Shown here: positions 12,738-22,915 of the stretch, piece by piece
Numbering within the stretch: position 1 is the stretch's first letter
Layout: each line of letters begins with the position of its first letter
NCBI RefSeq assembly: GCF_022378335.1
Contig: NZ_JAIQCI010000036.1
Coordinates: 1-51,394 of the forward strand
Length of the DNA: 51,394 nt
Source: Croceicoccus hydrothermalis
Lineage (GTDB): Bacteria; Pseudomonadota; Alphaproteobacteria; Sphingomonadales; Sphingomonadaceae
Reading direction: 5' to 3'
The notes under the pieces: generated by a model
Seen by the model: the letters and a program-made list of their open reading frames with translations, nothing else
What the model was told of the DNA's origin: nothing
Databases searched by the model: none
Made by a program: the position numbers and the translations under genes

Positions 12738-13133
12738 ATGGCAATGACCGATCCCCTGGGTGACATGCTCACCCGTATCCGCAACGGCCAGCAGGCGAAG
12801 AAGGATTCCGTCCTTTCGCCGGCGTCCAAGCTGCGCGCGAATGTCCTGTCGGTTCTGGAGCGCGAAGGCTACATCCGTGGCTATAGCGAAGACGAAACCG
12901 GCAAGCACAAGGCGCTGCGGATCGAACTGAAATATTTCGAAGGCGAACCTGCGATCAAGCATGTCGCCCGCGTGTCCAAGCCGGGCCGCCGCATCTACTC
13001 GGGCAGCAAGGAGCTTCCCAGCGTGCGTGGCGGTCTTGGCATCACCATCGTCTCGACGCCGCGTGGCGTGCTTTCGGATGCCGAAGCGCGCAACGAGAAC
13101 GTCGGCGGCGAAGTGCTTGCGGAGGTGTTCTGA
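12738..13133 (+). CDS. rpsH: Small ribosomal subunit protein S8
   Basis: This 131-residue protein binds the central domain of 16S rRNA. It starts [17 protein letters not shown] and contains [13 protein letters not shown] [11 protein letters not shown] and [13 protein letters not shown]. In E. coli S8 represses the spc operon by binding its mRNA near rplE; I cannot show this here. It shares one base with the rplF start (TGATG). Confidence 0.97.
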   Translation: MAMTDPLGDMLTRIRNGQQAKKDSVLSPASKLRANVLSVLEREGYIRGYSEDETGKHKALRIELKYFEGEPAIKHVARVSKPGRRIYSGSKELPSVRGGLGITIVSTPRGVLSDAEARNENVGGEVLAEVF

Positions 13134-13666
13134 TGAGCCGCATCGGTAAACGTGCCGTCCCCATGCCCAGCAATGTCGAGGCGAAGATCGCCGACGACGT
13201 GCTGACGGTGAAGGGGCCGAAGGGCACGCTGACCCTCGGACTGGCCGACAACATTTCCTACGAAGTGCGTGATGGCGAGATCTCCGTGCAGCCTGCCAAT
13301 GATTCCAAGGAAGCACGCGCTTTCTGGGGTATGCAGCGCACGCTCGTTTCGAACCTCGTCGAGGGTGTGACCGAGGGTTACACCAAGGTCCTCGAAATCA
13401 ATGGCGTCGGCTATCGTGCGCAGGCTTCGGGTCGCAAGCTCAAGCTGCAGCTCGGCTTCAGCCACGACGTCGATCTCGATGTGCCTGAGGGTGTTGAGGT
13501 CAAGACGCCGGATCAGACCACGGTCGAGATCAGCGGCATCGACAAGCAGGCCGTCGGCCAGTTCGCCGCCGAGATCCGCCGCTGGCGCAAGCCCGAACCC
13601 TATAAGGGCAAAGGCATCAAGTATCGCGGCGAGTATGTCTTCCGCAAGGAAGGGAAGAAGAAGTAA
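13133..13666 (+). CDS. rplF: Large ribosomal subunit protein L6
   Basis: This 177-residue protein near the factor-binding site starts [16 protein letters not shown]. Two repeated L6 domains follow, and the signature [16 protein letters not shown] is at the C-terminus. The start overlaps rpsH by one base, and the gene ends two bases before rplR. Confidence 0.97.
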   Translation: MSRIGKRAVPMPSNVEAKIADDVLTVKGPKGTLTLGLADNISYEVRDGEISVQPANDSKEARAFWGMQRTLVSNLVEGVTEGYTKVLEINGVGYRAQASGRKLKLQLGFSHDVDLDVPEGVEVKTPDQTTVEISGIDKQAVGQFAAEIRRWRKPEPYKGKGIKYRGEYVFRKEGKKK

Positions 13667-13667
13667 G

Positions 13668-14012
13668 ATGGCAAAGCTTTCCCTTTTCGAACGTCGCCGC
13701 CGCCGGGTCCGTACCGCGCTGCGCGAGCGTGGCAATGGCCGCCCGCGTCTCTCGGTGCACCGCACCGGGCGTCATATCTATGCCCAGGTTATCGACGATG
13801 CGCAGGGTCGGACCCTGGCCGCGGCATCGACGCTGAACGGCAAGACCACCGGCGCCACCGCGGATGCCGCCGCTCAGGTGGGCAAGGATATTGCCGCCGC
13901 CGCCAAGAAGGCGGGCGTGACGTCCGTTGTGTTCGACCGTGGCGGTTTCCTTTTCCATGGCCGCGTCAAGGCGCTGGCCGACGCCGCACGCGAGGGCGGG
14001 CTGGAGTTCTGA
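13668..14012 (+). CDS. rplR: Large ribosomal subunit protein L18
   Basis: This 114-residue 5S rRNA-binding protein has the basic N-terminus [35 protein letters not shown] and the C-terminal [24 protein letters not shown] 13668 is right after the rplF stop. Its TGA shares a base with the rpsE ATG. Confidence 0.97.
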   Translation: MAKLSLFERRRRRVRTALRERGNGRPRLSVHRTGRHIYAQVIDDAQGRTLAAASTLNGKTTGATADAAAQVGKDIAAAAKKAGVTSVVFDRGGFLFHGRVKALADAAREGGLEF

Positions 14013-14797
14013 TGATGGCTGACGAAAACAACAACGAAGCGACGCAGGTCGACAACGCGGGCACCACGCCCACGCCGACGACGGCAAGCACCGAAGCGGC
14101 CGACAATCAGTCGTCCGCCGCCGGTGATCCCTCGCAGCCGCGCGAACAGCGCGGTCGCGGCGGACGCAACGATCGTGGCGGCAACGAGCGTGGCGGTGGC
14201 CGCGGTCGTGGGCGCGGCGGGCGTGACGATCGCCGTGGCGGTCGCGGCAACAATGACGATGGCGAGGAACTGATCGAAAAGCTCGTTCACATCAACCGGG
14301 TTTCCAAGACGGTAAAGGGCGGCAAGCGCTTCGGCTTTGCGGCGCTGGTCGTGGTCGGCGACGGCAAGGGCCGGGTCGGGTTCGGCAAGGGCAAGGCCCG
14401 CGAAGTTCCCGAGGCGATCAACAAGGCCACCGCCGCCGCGAAGAAGACGATGGTCCGCGTTCCCCTAAAGGAAGGCCGCACCCTTCACCATGACGGCAAG
14501 GGCCGTTTCGGTGCGGGCAAGGTCAATGTCCGCACGGCTCCGGCCGGTACGGGCATCATCGCGGGCGGTCCAATGCGCGCCGTGTTCGAGAGCCTGGGCG
14601 TTGCCGACGTCGTGACCAAGTCGGTCGGCACGTCCAATCCCTACAACATGATCCGTGCGACGTTCTCGGCACTGGCGAACCAGTCGTCGCCGAAGTCCGT
14701 GGCGCAGCGTCGTGGCAAGAAGGTCGCCGACCTGCTGGGCCGCGGTGGATCGACCGAGGCCGAGGCAGAAGCCGAAGCCGCGGCAGTCGTGGAGTAA
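14012..14797 (+). CDS. rpsE: Small ribosomal subunit protein S5 with N-terminal RGG-rich extension
   Basis: The S5 fold starts near residue 88 ([19 protein letters not shown]), with the double-stranded RNA-binding domain, [15 protein letters not shown] and [21 protein letters not shown]5 contributes to decoding accuracy and mRNA helicase activity. The protein is 261 residues against about 167 in E. coli. The extra N-terminal part has a Thr/Asn/Ala-rich stretch followed by an Arg/Gly-rich stretch ([10 protein letters not shown] and similar), a composition typical of RNA-binding disordered tails. Two adjacent ATGs (14012 and 14015) are possible starts. A short Glu/Ala tail ends the protein. Confidence 0.96.
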   Translation: MMADENNNEATQVDNAGTTPTPTTASTEAADNQSSAAGDPSQPREQRGRGGRNDRGGNERGGGRGRGRGGRDDRRGGRGNNDDGEELIEKLVHINRVSKTVKGGKRFGFAALVVVGDGKGRVGFGKGKAREVPEAINKATAAAKKTMVRVPLKEGRTLHHDGKGRFGAGKVNVRTAPAGTGIIAGGPMRAVFESLGVADVVTKSVGTSNPYNMIRATFSALANQSSPKSVAQRRGKKVADLLGRGGSTEAEAEAEAAAVVE

Positions 14798-14803
14798 GCG
14801 ATC

Positions 14804-14983
14804 ATGGCCAACACCATCAAGATTAAGCAGACCGGTTCGCCGATCCGCCGCCCCGAATCGCAGCAGAAGATCCTTGTCGGCCTGGGGCTGGGCAAGATGC
14901 ACCGCGTAGTCGAGCGTCAGGACACGCCCGAGGTTCGCGGCGCGATCGCGAAGATCCCGCACCTGGTGCAGATCATCGATTGA
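14804..14983 (+). CDS. rpmD: Large ribosomal subunit protein L30
   Basis: This small 59-residue protein begins [17 protein letters not shown], followed by [19 protein letters not shown], and ends LVQIID, a clear full-length L30. It is six bases after rpsE and is followed 22 bases later by a strong terminator. Confidence 0.95.
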   Translation: MANTIKIKQTGSPIRRPESQQKILVGLGLGKMHRVVERQDTPEVRGAIAKIPHLVQIID

Positions 14984-15005
14984 TCGACACCGGACGTGAC
15001 GATTG

Positions 15006-15036
15006 AAAGGCCGGGCAACTGCTGCCCGGCCTTTTT
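15006..15036 (+). terminator. Intrinsic terminator after rpmD
   Basis: A perfect 12-bp stem (15006-15017 with 15023-15034) closes a five-base loop and runs into TTTTT. It is one of the strongest terminators in the window, yet it lies inside the spc gene order, between rpmD and rplO. rplO-secY must therefore rely on readthrough or on their own promoter. Confidence 0.9.
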
Positions 15037-15080
15037 CGTGAAGACGACAATACCGCGGGGACAATCCTTCGGCGCGGGGG

Positions 15081-15109
15081 GTGACATTTCCCTGCGCTAT
15101 GGCTAAGGC
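15081..15109 (+). promoter_or_regulatory. Candidate promoter of rplO-secY-adk
   Basis: GTGACA at 15081-15086 and TAAGGC at 15104-15109 are 17 bp apart. They follow the terminator and lie 65 bp before rplO. The boxes are imperfect, but a promoter is expected here. Confidence 0.35.
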
Positions 15110-15173
15110 GCCCACTTCCGACGGTTCCTTCCGGGACCGAAAGCGCGAATCAAAGCGAAAGCGAGTGCAGATT

Positions 15174-15641
15174 ATGAAATTGAATGAAATTCGTGACAAC
15201 GATGGTGCCCGCAAATCCCGCATGAGGGTGGGCCGTGGTATCGGCTCCGGCAAGGGCAAGACCAGCGGTCGCGGTCAGAAGGGTCAGAAGAGCCGTTCGG
15301 GCGTCGCCGTCAAGGGCTTTGAGGGCGGTCAGATGCCGCTCCACATGCGTTTGCCGAAGCGCGGCTTCAACAACCCGTTCGGCAAGGATTATGCCGAGGT
15401 GAACCTTGGCATGATCCAGAAGTTCATCGACGCCGGCAAGCTCGATGCGAGCGGCGTGATCGATCACGCCGCACTGAAGGCCGCCGGTCTCGCGCGCGGC
15501 GGCAAGGACGGTGTCCGCCTTCTCGCCAAGGGTGAGATGACGACGAAGGCGCAGTTCAAGGTCGCCGGTGCGTCGAAGGGCGCGCGTGAAGCGGTCGAGA
15601 AGCTGGGCGGCTCGGTCGAGACGCCCGCGGCGGCCGAGTAA
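15174..15641 (+). CDS. rplO: Large ribosomal subunit protein L15
   Basis: This 155-residue late-assembly protein of the 50S starts [20 protein letters not shown], then has the Gly-rich [18 protein letters not shown] and [18 protein letters not shown] chose ATG 15174 by family match. A longer in-frame reading from 15081 would add a basic stretch that overlaps the promoter. The Gly/Lys-rich N-terminal arm penetrates 23S rRNA in known ribosomes. Confidence 0.96.
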   Translation: MKLNEIRDNDGARKSRMRVGRGIGSGKGKTSGRGQKGQKSRSGVAVKGFEGGQMPLHMRLPKRGFNNPFGKDYAEVNLGMIQKFIDAGKLDASGVIDHAALKAAGLARGGKDGVRLLAKGEMTTKAQFKVAGASKGAREAVEKLGGSVETPAAAE

Positions 15642-15649
15642 GGTCTTGC

Positions 15650-15682
15650 AACCGGCCCGGGCGGAAACGTTCCGGGCCGGTT
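15650..15682 (+). other. GC-rich hairpin between rplO and secY
   Basis: AACCGGCCCGG (15650-15660) pairs perfectly with CCGGGCCGGTT (15672-15682) around an 11-base loop. No T run follows, so it may be a weak terminator, a pause site or an mRNA-stability element that lowers secY expression relative to rplO. Confidence 0.5.
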
Positions 15683-15764
15683 CGTTCGTCCGTCGATATC
15701 GGCTATCTTTCAGGTGCCGCGACGCAGGAACATTCTTTCGCCCCAACAAGGCATTTGAACGATC

Positions 15765-17129
15765 ATGGCATCACGAGCCGACAATCTTGCAAGCAATCTG
15801 AGCCTCGCCAATTTTTCAAAGGCGACGGAGCTGAAGAACCGGATCTGGTTCACGATCGGCGCGCTGATCGTGTTCCGTTTCCTGAGTTTCGTTCCGCTTC
15901 CCGGGGTTAACCCGCTGATCCTTCAGGATCTCTACGCACAGACGCGCGGCGGTGTGCTCGATCTGTTCAACACGTTTTCGGGCGGTAGCCTCGAGCGCAT
16001 GAGCCTCATCGCGCTCGGCGTCATGCCTTACATCACGGCATCCATTGTGGTGCAGCTCGCCGCGTCGCTTCACCCTGCGCTGGCCGCGCTCAAGAAAGAG
16101 GGCGAGAGCGGGCGGAAAAAGCTCAACCAGTATACCCGCTACGGCACCGTCGGGCTGACAGCGGTGCAGGGCTATTTCCTTGCGGTCGGCCTTGAAAGCT
16201 ACGCCGCTGCGAGCGGTTTGCAGGCCGTCGTCGATCCTGGCCTCATGTTCCGCATCGGTGCGGTCATCAGCCTTATCGGCGGTACGATGTTCCTGCTGTG
16301 GCTAGGTGAACAGATCACGTCGCGCGGCATTGGCAACGGCGTTTCGCTGATCATCATGGCGGGCATCATCGCGCAGTTCCCGACGATCACCGCACAGCTT
16401 TTCGAAGGCGGCCGTTCCGGGTCCATCTCGCCGTTCCTGATAGTGGCGCTTATCGTCGTGATCGTCGGACTGGTGCTGTTCATCTGTTTCATGGAGCGCG
16501 CGAACCGGCGTTTGCTCATCCAATATCCGAAGCGTGCGGGGCAGCGCGGCATGATGCAGGCGGATCGCAGCCATCTGCCGCTCAAGCTCAACACCGCCGG
16601 CGTCATACCTCCGATCTTTGCGAGTTCGCTGCTGCTGCTGCCGCTTACAATCACGCAGTTCGCCGGCAGTTCGGTCACGCCCGACAGCACGATGGGCGGG
16701 ATTTTGGTGACGCTGAACCAATATCTGCAACATGGTGCGCCGCTGTACATGCTGCTCTATGCGGCGGGGATCATCTTCTTCACCTTCTTCTATACCGCGG
16801 TCGTGTTCAATCCAGAAGAAACGGCGGAAAACCTGAAGAAGAACGGCGGCTTCATTCCGGGGATCCGTCCGGGGCGGAACACGGCGAACTATCTCGATTA
16901 CGTGCTTACACGCATCACGGTCATTGGCGCGGCCTATCTGACGCTGGTCTGTGTCCTGCCGGAATATGTGATTGCGCAAACGGGCTTGCCTTTCTTCCTT
17001 GGTGGCACCAGCCTGTTGATCGTGGTCAACGTCACTGTCGATACGATCGCGCAGATTCAAAGCCATCTGCTTGCGCATCAATACGGCGATCTCATAAAGA
17101 AGGCGAAGCTGAAAGGCCGCCTGCGATAG
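15765..17129 (+). CDS. secY: Protein translocase subunit SecY
   Basis: This is the channel subunit of the SecYEG translocon in the inner membrane, 454 residues with ten predicted transmembrane helices. Family segments are visible: LKNRIWFTIGAL near the N-terminus, GGSLERMSLIALGVMPYI, GEQITSRGIGNGVSLII, KLNTAGVIPPIFASSLL and the cytosolic loop FNPEETAENLKKNGGFIPG. The start ATG 15765 (MASRADNLASN) is typical of sphingomonads. secE and secG are not in this window. adk follows after 33 bases. Confidence 0.97.
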   Translation: MASRADNLASNLSLANFSKATELKNRIWFTIGALIVFRFLSFVPLPGVNPLILQDLYAQTRGGVLDLFNTFSGGSLERMSLIALGVMPYITASIVVQLAASLHPALAALKKEGESGRKKLNQYTRYGTVGLTAVQGYFLAVGLESYAAASGLQAVVDPGLMFRIGAVISLIGGTMFLLWLGEQITSRGIGNGVSLIIMAGIIAQFPTITAQLFEGGRSGSISPFLIVALIVVIVGLVLFICFMERANRRLLIQYPKRAGQRGMMQADRSHLPLKLNTAGVIPPIFASSLLLLPLTITQFAGSSVTPDSTMGGILVTLNQYLQHGAPLYMLLYAAGIIFFTFFYTAVVFNPEETAENLKKNGGFIPGIRPGRNTANYLDYVLTRITVIGAAYLTLVCVLPEYVIAQTGLPFFLGGTSLLIVVNVTVDTIAQIQSHLLAHQYGDLIKKAKLKGRLR

Positions 17130-17162
17130 CCGGCTCAGCCGGACGGTTTGGGGAAACCTCGC

Positions 17163-17807
17163 ATGAACATCATCCTTCTCGGCCCTCCCGGAGCGGGCAA
17201 AGGCACCCAGTCCCAGCGGCTCGTCGATCGGCATGGCATGCGCCAGCTTTCGACCGGCGACATGCTTCGCGCCGCGGTGAAGGCGAAGACGCCGATCGGG
17301 CAGCGGGCGAAAGCGGTGATGGATGCAGGTGAACTCGTTTCGGATGAGATCGTGTCTGCGCTGATTTCGGCCGAACTCGAAGCGATGGACGAGGGCACGG
17401 GCGCGATTTTCGACGGCTATCCCCGCACAGCGGTGCAGGCCGCCGCGCTGGATGAAATCCTGGCCAAACACGGCCGCGAGCTCGATCATGTCATCGAACT
17501 CGAGGTCGACGAAGACGCGCTCGTCGAACGGATCGTCGGGCGGTTTTCCTGCGCCAATTGCGGCAAGGGCTATCACGATATCTTCGAACGGCCGAAGGTC
17601 GAAGGCATCTGCGACGCCTGCGGTTCGACCGAGTTCAAGCGCCGGCCCGACGACAATGAGGAAACCGTGCGCACGCGCATGGCGGAATATCGCGCCAAAA
17701 CCGCGCCCATCCTTCCCATCTATGATGAACGGGGGATCGTGTCGCGCGTGGACGGTATGGCCGATATCGAGGCTGTGACCGATCGGATCGAAGCCATTCT
17801 TTCCTGA
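17163..17807 (+). CDS. adk: Adenylate kinase, zinc-type LID
   Basis: It catalyses ATP + AMP = 2 ADP. The protein is 214 residues, with P-loop GPPGAGKGT at 7-15, FDGYPRT at 83-89 and a long LID. The LID carries four cysteines (C130, C133, C150, C153), a pattern that binds structural zinc in many bacteria but is absent in E. coli. I chose ATG 17163 (MNIILLG) over an in-frame start 15 bases upstream. It is the usual partner of secY in this operon. Confidence 0.97.
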   Translation: MNIILLGPPGAGKGTQSQRLVDRHGMRQLSTGDMLRAAVKAKTPIGQRAKAVMDAGELVSDEIVSALISAELEAMDEGTGAIFDGYPRTAVQAAALDEILAKHGRELDHVIELEVDEDALVERIVGRFSCANCGKGYHDIFERPKVEGICDACGSTEFKRRPDDNEETVRTRMAEYRAKTAPILPIYDERGIVSRVDGMADIEAVTDRIEAILS

Positions 17808-17857
17808 GCGCTGCGCGTCATGGCGCGGGCCTGGTCACCATGTCGGAGCGCCGGGCG

Positions 17858-17886
17858 TTGACAGTCCCTGCGAATCTGCGTAAGCG
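17858..17886 (+). promoter_or_regulatory. Candidate promoter of rpsM-rpsK-rpoA-rplQ
   Basis: A perfect -35 TTGACA (17858-17863) and TAAGCG (17881-17886) are 17 bp apart. They lie in the 246-bp gap after adk and before rpsM. The -10 is weak but resembles the other candidate promoters in this block. Confidence 0.4.
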
Positions 17887-18000
17887 CGCCCTTCGCTCGC
17901 TATGAATTCGGATTTGTCCGCTTTCCCGTATCGCCGGGGTTGCCGGCTATCCGGTGTTCGTGCGGGCATCAACGCTATGAGATGGGGAGTCGCCGCACTG

Positions 18001-18020
18001 CCTTCGGTAATAACCGAAGG
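18001..18020 (+). promoter_or_regulatory. Perfect hairpin in the rpsM leader
   Basis: CCTTCGGT pairs with ACCGAAGG around AATA, a perfect 8-bp stem. It ends 33 bases before the GTG start of rpsM and is not followed by a T run. It would lie in the mRNA leader if the promoter at 17858 is used, and is a candidate regulatory or stability element. Confidence 0.5.
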
Positions 18021-18053
18021 GTCGGCAACGGCCCTGTGGAGCAGGAGAAAAAA

Positions 18054-18422
18054 GTGGCTCGTATTGCCGGGGTGAACATCCCCACCAACAAGCGCCTGAT
18101 TATCGCGCTGACCTATATTCACGGTATCGGCCCGCAGTCCGCCAAGGACATCGCCGACAAGCTCGATATCGATCACACCCGCCGGGTTCAGGATCTGACC
18201 GACCAGGAAGTCGTGCAGATTCGCGAAACGATCGACAGCGACTACACGGTCGAGGGCGATCTTCGCCGTGAAACCGCAATGAACATCAAGCGCCTGATGG
18301 ATCTGGCCTGCTATCGCGGTCTTCGCCATCGTAGGGGCCTTCCCGTTCGCGGCCAGCGTACGCATACCAATGCACGCACCCGCAAGGGCAAGGCAAAGCC
18401 GATTGCCGGCAAGAAGAAGTAA
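18054..18422 (+). CDS. rpsM: Small ribosomal subunit protein S13
   Basis: This 122-residue protein of the 30S head contacts the tRNA P-site and the subunit bridge. It starts with GTG 18054, reading [20 protein letters not shown] at about 18043 supports this start, and longer in-frame readings are not like the family. The C-terminal tail contains [19 protein letters not shown]. No rpmJ or infA is found between adk and rpsM. Confidence 0.97.
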   Translation: MARIAGVNIPTNKRLIIALTYIHGIGPQSAKDIADKLDIDHTRRVQDLTDQEVVQIRETIDSDYTVEGDLRRETAMNIKRLMDLACYRGLRHRRGLPVRGQRTHTNARTRKGKAKPIAGKKK

Positions 18423-18474
18423 GCGGGCGTAGGCCCAGCTTTCCCTTCCCAGTTCTACGACAGGAATTTCCATT

Positions 18475-18864
18475 ATGGCACGCGAACCCCAGCGCATTAA
18501 GCGGCGCGAGCGCAAGAATATCTCCAGCGGCGTCGCGCATGTGAACGCCAGCTTCAACAACACCATGATCACCATCACCGACGCGCAGGGCAATGCGATC
18601 AGCTGGTCCTCGGCCGGCATGATGGGCTTCAAGGGCAGCCGCAAGTCGACGCCCTATGCCGCGCAGGTTGCCGCCGACGATGCCGGCAAGAAGGCGGCGG
18701 AGCATGGCGTCCGCACGCTCGAGGTCGAGGTCAAGGGCCCCGGTTCCGGCCGTGAAAGCGCGCTGCGCGCACTGCAGGCGGTGGGTTTCACCATCACCTC
18801 CATCCGCGACGTGACCCCCATCCCGCACAATGGCGTGCGCCCGTCCAAGCGCCGCCGCGTCTGA
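18475..18864 (+). CDS. rpsK: Small ribosomal subunit protein S11
   Basis: This 129-residue protein of the 30S platform contains [28 protein letters not shown] and the C-terminal [13 protein letters not shown]. The Asn-Gly in that tail is the site that becomes isoaspartate in E. coli. It is 52 bases after rpsM and in the normal order before rpoA. Confidence 0.97.
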   Translation: MAREPQRIKRRERKNISSGVAHVNASFNNTMITITDAQGNAISWSSAGMMGFKGSRKSTPYAAQVAADDAGKKAAEHGVRTLEVEVKGPGSGRESALRALQAVGFTITSIRDVTPIPHNGVRPSKRRRV

Positions 18865-18978
18865 TCCGAACGCGCGAGGGCGAGCCGGAAGGATCCCCGG
18901 CCCGTCCTTCGGATCATCTGCCTGGCGGCCGTCATCCGGATGGCGCCGCAATTCATGTTAAAACCCTAGGGGAAGTCC

Positions 18979-20034
18979 ATGTCCGTCAATAACAAGAACT
19001 GGCAGGAACTGAAAAAGCCCAACAGCCTCGAAATCAAGAGCGGTGGCGATGCCAAGCGTCGCGCGACCTTCGTCGCCGAACCGCTGGAACGCGGCTTTGG
19101 CCTGACGCTCGGCAATGCGCTGCGCCGTGTGCTTTTGTCGTCGCTGCAAGGCGCGGCGATCACGTCGATCAAGATCGACAACGTCCTTCACGAATTCTCG
19201 TCTCTCGCCGGCGTGCGCGAGGACATCACCGACATCGTGCTCAACATCAAGCAGGTCGCACTGAAGATGGAAGGCGAGGGCGCGAAGCGTCTCAACCTGT
19301 CCGTCACCGGCCCTGCCGAAGTGAAGGCGGGCGATATTGCCGTGACCGGTGATATTGAGGTGATGAACAAGGATCTCATCATCTGCCACCTCGACGAGGG
19401 TGCGACGCTGAACATGGAACTGACTGCCGAGAGCGGGAAGGGCTATGTTCCCGCGGCGCAGAACCGCCCGGCCGATGCGCCGATCGGCCTCATTCCGGTC
19501 GACGCGCTCTATTCGCCGGTGCGCCAGGTGTCCTACAAGGTCGAGAACGCCCGCGTCGGGCAGGAGCTCGACTATGACAAGCTCAATCTGACGGTTGAGA
19601 CCGACGGAACGGTCACGCCCGAGGACGCCGTGGCCTATGCCGCGCGCATTCTTCAGGATCAGCTGACGCTGTTCGTGCATTTCGAGGATGGCATTCCGCA
19701 GGGCGTGCAGCAGACCGCCGGCGTCGCCGCGCAGCCGGAGGAATCCGACGCCAACCAACTCAACCGCTACCTGCTCAAGAAAGTCGACGAGCTCGAGCTG
19801 TCGGTGCGTTCGGCCAATTGCCTCAAGAACGACAACATCATCTACATCGGCGACCTGGTGCAGAAGACGGAAGCGGAAATGCTCCGCACGCCGAATTTCG
19901 GCCGCAAGTCGCTGAACGAGATCAAGGAAGTGCTGTCCAGCATGGGCCTGCGTCTCGGTATGGATATTCCGGGCTGGCCGCCTGAGAATATCGAGGAAAT
20001 GGCGAAGAAGCTGGAGCAGGAACTGCTCGGCTGA
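18979..20034 (+). CDS. rpoA: RNA polymerase alpha subunit
   Basis: This 351-residue protein has the N-terminal dimerisation domain ([19 protein letters not shown] near residue 35) that assembles beta and beta'. The C-terminal domain from about residue 260 carries [11 protein letters not shown] and [13 protein letters not shown] and contacts UP elements and activators. The start ATG 18979 (MSVNNKNW) follows AGGGGAAG. The length is near the family norm. Confidence 0.98.
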   Translation: MSVNNKNWQELKKPNSLEIKSGGDAKRRATFVAEPLERGFGLTLGNALRRVLLSSLQGAAITSIKIDNVLHEFSSLAGVREDITDIVLNIKQVALKMEGEGAKRLNLSVTGPAEVKAGDIAVTGDIEVMNKDLIICHLDEGATLNMELTAESGKGYVPAAQNRPADAPIGLIPVDALYSPVRQVSYKVENARVGQELDYDKLNLTVETDGTVTPEDAVAYAARILQDQLTLFVHFEDGIPQGVQQTAGVAAQPEESDANQLNRYLLKKVDELELSVRSANCLKNDNIIYIGDLVQKTEAEMLRTPNFGRKSLNEIKEVLSSMGLRLGMDIPGWPPENIEEMAKKLEQELLG

Positions 20035-20150
20035 TCGCAATCGCGTCCCGGTCCGGTCCGGTCCGGGGCGCCACGGGTTAGAAGGCTGCCCGTATGACAG
20101 CCTGTACCGGGGTACCTTGTACGGCCCCCTTACGAACCAGGAAGAACGAA

Positions 20151-20570
20151 ATGCGTCATAAAATCTCCGGCCGTAAGCTGCAGCGCAAGACGGGCCACCG
20201 CAAGGCCCTCCTGCGCAACATGGCCGCCGCGCTCATCAAGCATGAGCAGATCAAGACCACCACGCCCAAGGCGCGCGAACTGCGTCCCTATATCGAAAAG
20301 CTGATCACGCTGGCGAAGAAGGGCGGCCTGTCCAATCGCCGGCTCGCGCAGGCGCGTCTCATGGACGATGCGCAGCTGGTGAAGCTGTTCGATACGCTGG
20401 CAACCCGCTACGCCGATCGCGAGGGCGGTTACACGCGCATCGTGAAGGCCGGCTTCCGCGCGTCGGATGCGGCACCGATCGCGATTATCGAACTCGTCGA
20501 CCGCGATGTCGATGCCAAGGGTCAGGATTCCGGCCCGGTGCAGACCGAAGACGAATTCGAGGACGCCTGA
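20151..20570 (+). CDS. rplQ: Large ribosomal subunit protein L17
   Basis: This 139-residue protein starts [20 protein letters not shown] and contains [21 protein letters not shown]. An acidic tail of about 20 residues (QTEDEFEDA) extends beyond the core. ATG 20151 follows AGGAAGAA. The leader contains tandem GGTCC units (20047-20068). It ends the alpha operon. Confidence 0.97.
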   Translation: MRHKISGRKLQRKTGHRKALLRNMAAALIKHEQIKTTTPKARELRPYIEKLITLAKKGGLSNRRLAQARLMDDAQLVKLFDTLATRYADREGGYTRIVKAGFRASDAAPIAIIELVDRDVDAKGQDSGPVQTEDEFEDA

Positions 20571-20594
20571 TCGCGTCACGAAACGCACGACCGG

Positions 20595-20630
20595 AGGCGC
20601 CGCGGAACATCGTTTCCGCGGCGCCTTTTT
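20595..20630 (+). terminator. Intrinsic terminator after rplQ
   Basis: A 13-bp perfect stem (20595-20607 with 20614-20626) has a six-base loop and is followed by TTTTT. It closes the ribosomal block. Confidence 0.92.
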
Positions 20631-20723
20631 CATGGGCTTCATTCTCGTTTCATCTGAAATCTTGTATTCGCGACACAGATTGCGCATCTGAAGCGCAGTA
20701 CAGATCGAAGAGGGAATGATTGC

Positions 20724-22915
20724 ATGATTTCAGGCAAACGCATGGCCGGCCTGCTCGGTGCCGTATCGCTTGCCGCGATCGCGGTGCTGCCGTCGCAGGT
20801 GTCGGCTCAGGGAGCGCCCTCCGCTATGAAAACCGATGAACCTGCCCGCCCCGACTACCCCGAAACGAAGCGGGGCGATGTGAGCGAGACATTCTTCGGC
20901 GAACAGGTCGCCGATCCTTATCGCTGGCTCGAGGTGGATGTGCGCAACGACGCCGAGGTGGCCGATTGGGTCGCGCGGCAGAGCGCCTACGCCGATGATT
21001 ATCTCAAGCAATTGCCCGAGCGTGCGTTCTTCGAAAAGAAGCTTTCGCAATTGCTCGACTACGAACGGTTCGGCACGCCGGTCAAGGCGGGCGATGCGCT
21101 CCTCTACGAACATAATACCGGGCTTCAGAATCAGAACGTGCTGATGATCGCGGACGCCGACGCGGAGTCGATCGACGGGAACGCGCGCGTCCTGCTCGAC
21201 CCCAACGCGTGGTCGGACGATGGCACGACCGCGCTCGCCGGATGGAAGGCGTCGAAGAGCGGCAGTTCCTGGCCTATCTGGTTCAGGAGGGGGGCAGCGA
21301 CTGGCGCACGATCCGTTTCGTCGATACCGCCACGGGCGAACCGCTCGACGACAGCATCGAATTGGCCAAATTCACGGGGCTTACCTGGCTTGGCGACGAT
21401 GCCATCCTCTATTCACGCTTTCCCGAACCCGAGGCAGGACAGGATTTCCAGGCGCTGAATTACAATCAGGCGGTGTATTATCACAAGATCGGTACGCCGC
21501 AGTCGGAAGACCGTTTGGTCTATGCGACCCCCGACATGCCCAAGCTGGGCCATGTGGCCAGCACGACGAGCGATGGCCGCTGGGTCGTGATTAACAGCAA
21601 CGAAGGCACCGATCCGACGTCCCGCGTCCACCTTATCCCGGTCGGGCGTGGCGACTGGACGCCGATGACGCTGATCGGGGAGGCCGAGGCGCAGTGGGAT
21701 CTGATCGACGGGATCGGCGACCGGCTGTGGTTCGTGTCGAGCAAGGGCGCGCCGCTCAAAAAGATCACGATGGTCGATCTGTCGGGTGACGCGCCGCAAT
21801 TCACTGACGTGGTCGCCGAGGCGGAACAGAACCTAGAAGGTGCGGCGATCGTGGGCGACCGCATCGTGGCGAGCTATCTCGTCGATGCGGCTTCACAATT
21901 GCGGCGCTATACGCTGGATGGCGATAATGCGGGAACCGTGGAACTGGCCGGGATCGGGTCCGTCGGCGGGATCAGCGGCGAGCCGGGCGACGACGATGCC
22001 TGGTTCGGTTTCTCGTCCTTCACGACGCCCGGCACGATCATGAAGCTTGATCCCGATACCGGGGTGACCCGCGAATTCGCCACGGTCGACCTGGCCTTCG
22101 ATCCCGGTAATTACAGTGTGGAGCAGGTGTTCTACCCCTCCAGGGACGGGACCGAGATCCCGATGTTCATCGTCAAGCGCAAGGACGTGACCGGACCCGC
22201 GCCGACGATGCTTTACGGCTATGGCGGGTTCAACATCTCGCTGACCCCGTCCTATAGCGCCACGCGCATGGCGTGGCTTCAGGGGGGCGGCGTTTATGCG
22301 ATGGCGAACCTGCGTGGCGGCGGGGAATATGGCGATGCGTGGCACGATGCCGGGCGGCGCGCGAACAAGCAGAACGTGTTCGACGATTTCATCGCAGCGG
22401 GTGAATGGCTTAAGGCGAACGGTGTCGCGGGTAAGAACCAGCTCGCGATCGAGGGGCGGTCGAATGGCGGTCTCCTGATGGGGGCCGTCACGAATCAGCG
22501 TCCCGACCTGTTCGACGCGGTCCATGCCGCTGTCGGGGTGATGGACATGCTGCGCTTCGATCGCTGGACCGCCGGGCGGTACTGGGTCGACGATTACGGC
22601 TATCCGGATCGCGAGGCGGACTGGCGCGTTCTGCGCAGCTATTCGCCGTATCACAATATCCGCTCCGGCACCGACTATCCTGCCATCCTCACCACTACGG
22701 CCGACACCGACGACCGCGTGGTTCCGGGGCACAGTTTCAAATATGTCGCCGCGCTTCAGAATGCCGAACTCGGCGAACGGCCCCGTATCATTCGCATCGA
22801 AACCAATGCCGGGCACGGCAGCGGCAAACCTGTCGCGAAGATCATCGAGGAGTTTTCGGACATCATGGGCTTCCTCGCCCACTGGACCGGTTTCACGCCG
22901 AGCGAGAATCGATAG
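20724..22915 (+). pseudogene. S9A prolyl oligopeptidase, secreted, one-base frameshift
   Basis: The first frame has a signal peptide (about 28 residues, ending VSAQG) and the start of the beta-propeller (ADPYRWLE, AWSDDGTTALAGW). It leaves the family pattern near 21253. The second frame resumes at FLAYLVQEGGSDWRT and carries the rest of the propeller and the hydrolase domain: nucleophile GRSNGGLL (Ser codon 22460-22462), Asp in TADTDDRVVPGHS and His in NAGHGSG. Inserting one base near 21253-21255 restores one protein of about 730 residues. Such enzymes cleave after proline in periplasmic peptides. Because the catalytic part is intact, either a recent mutation or a sequence error is possible. 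Confidence 0.85.
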
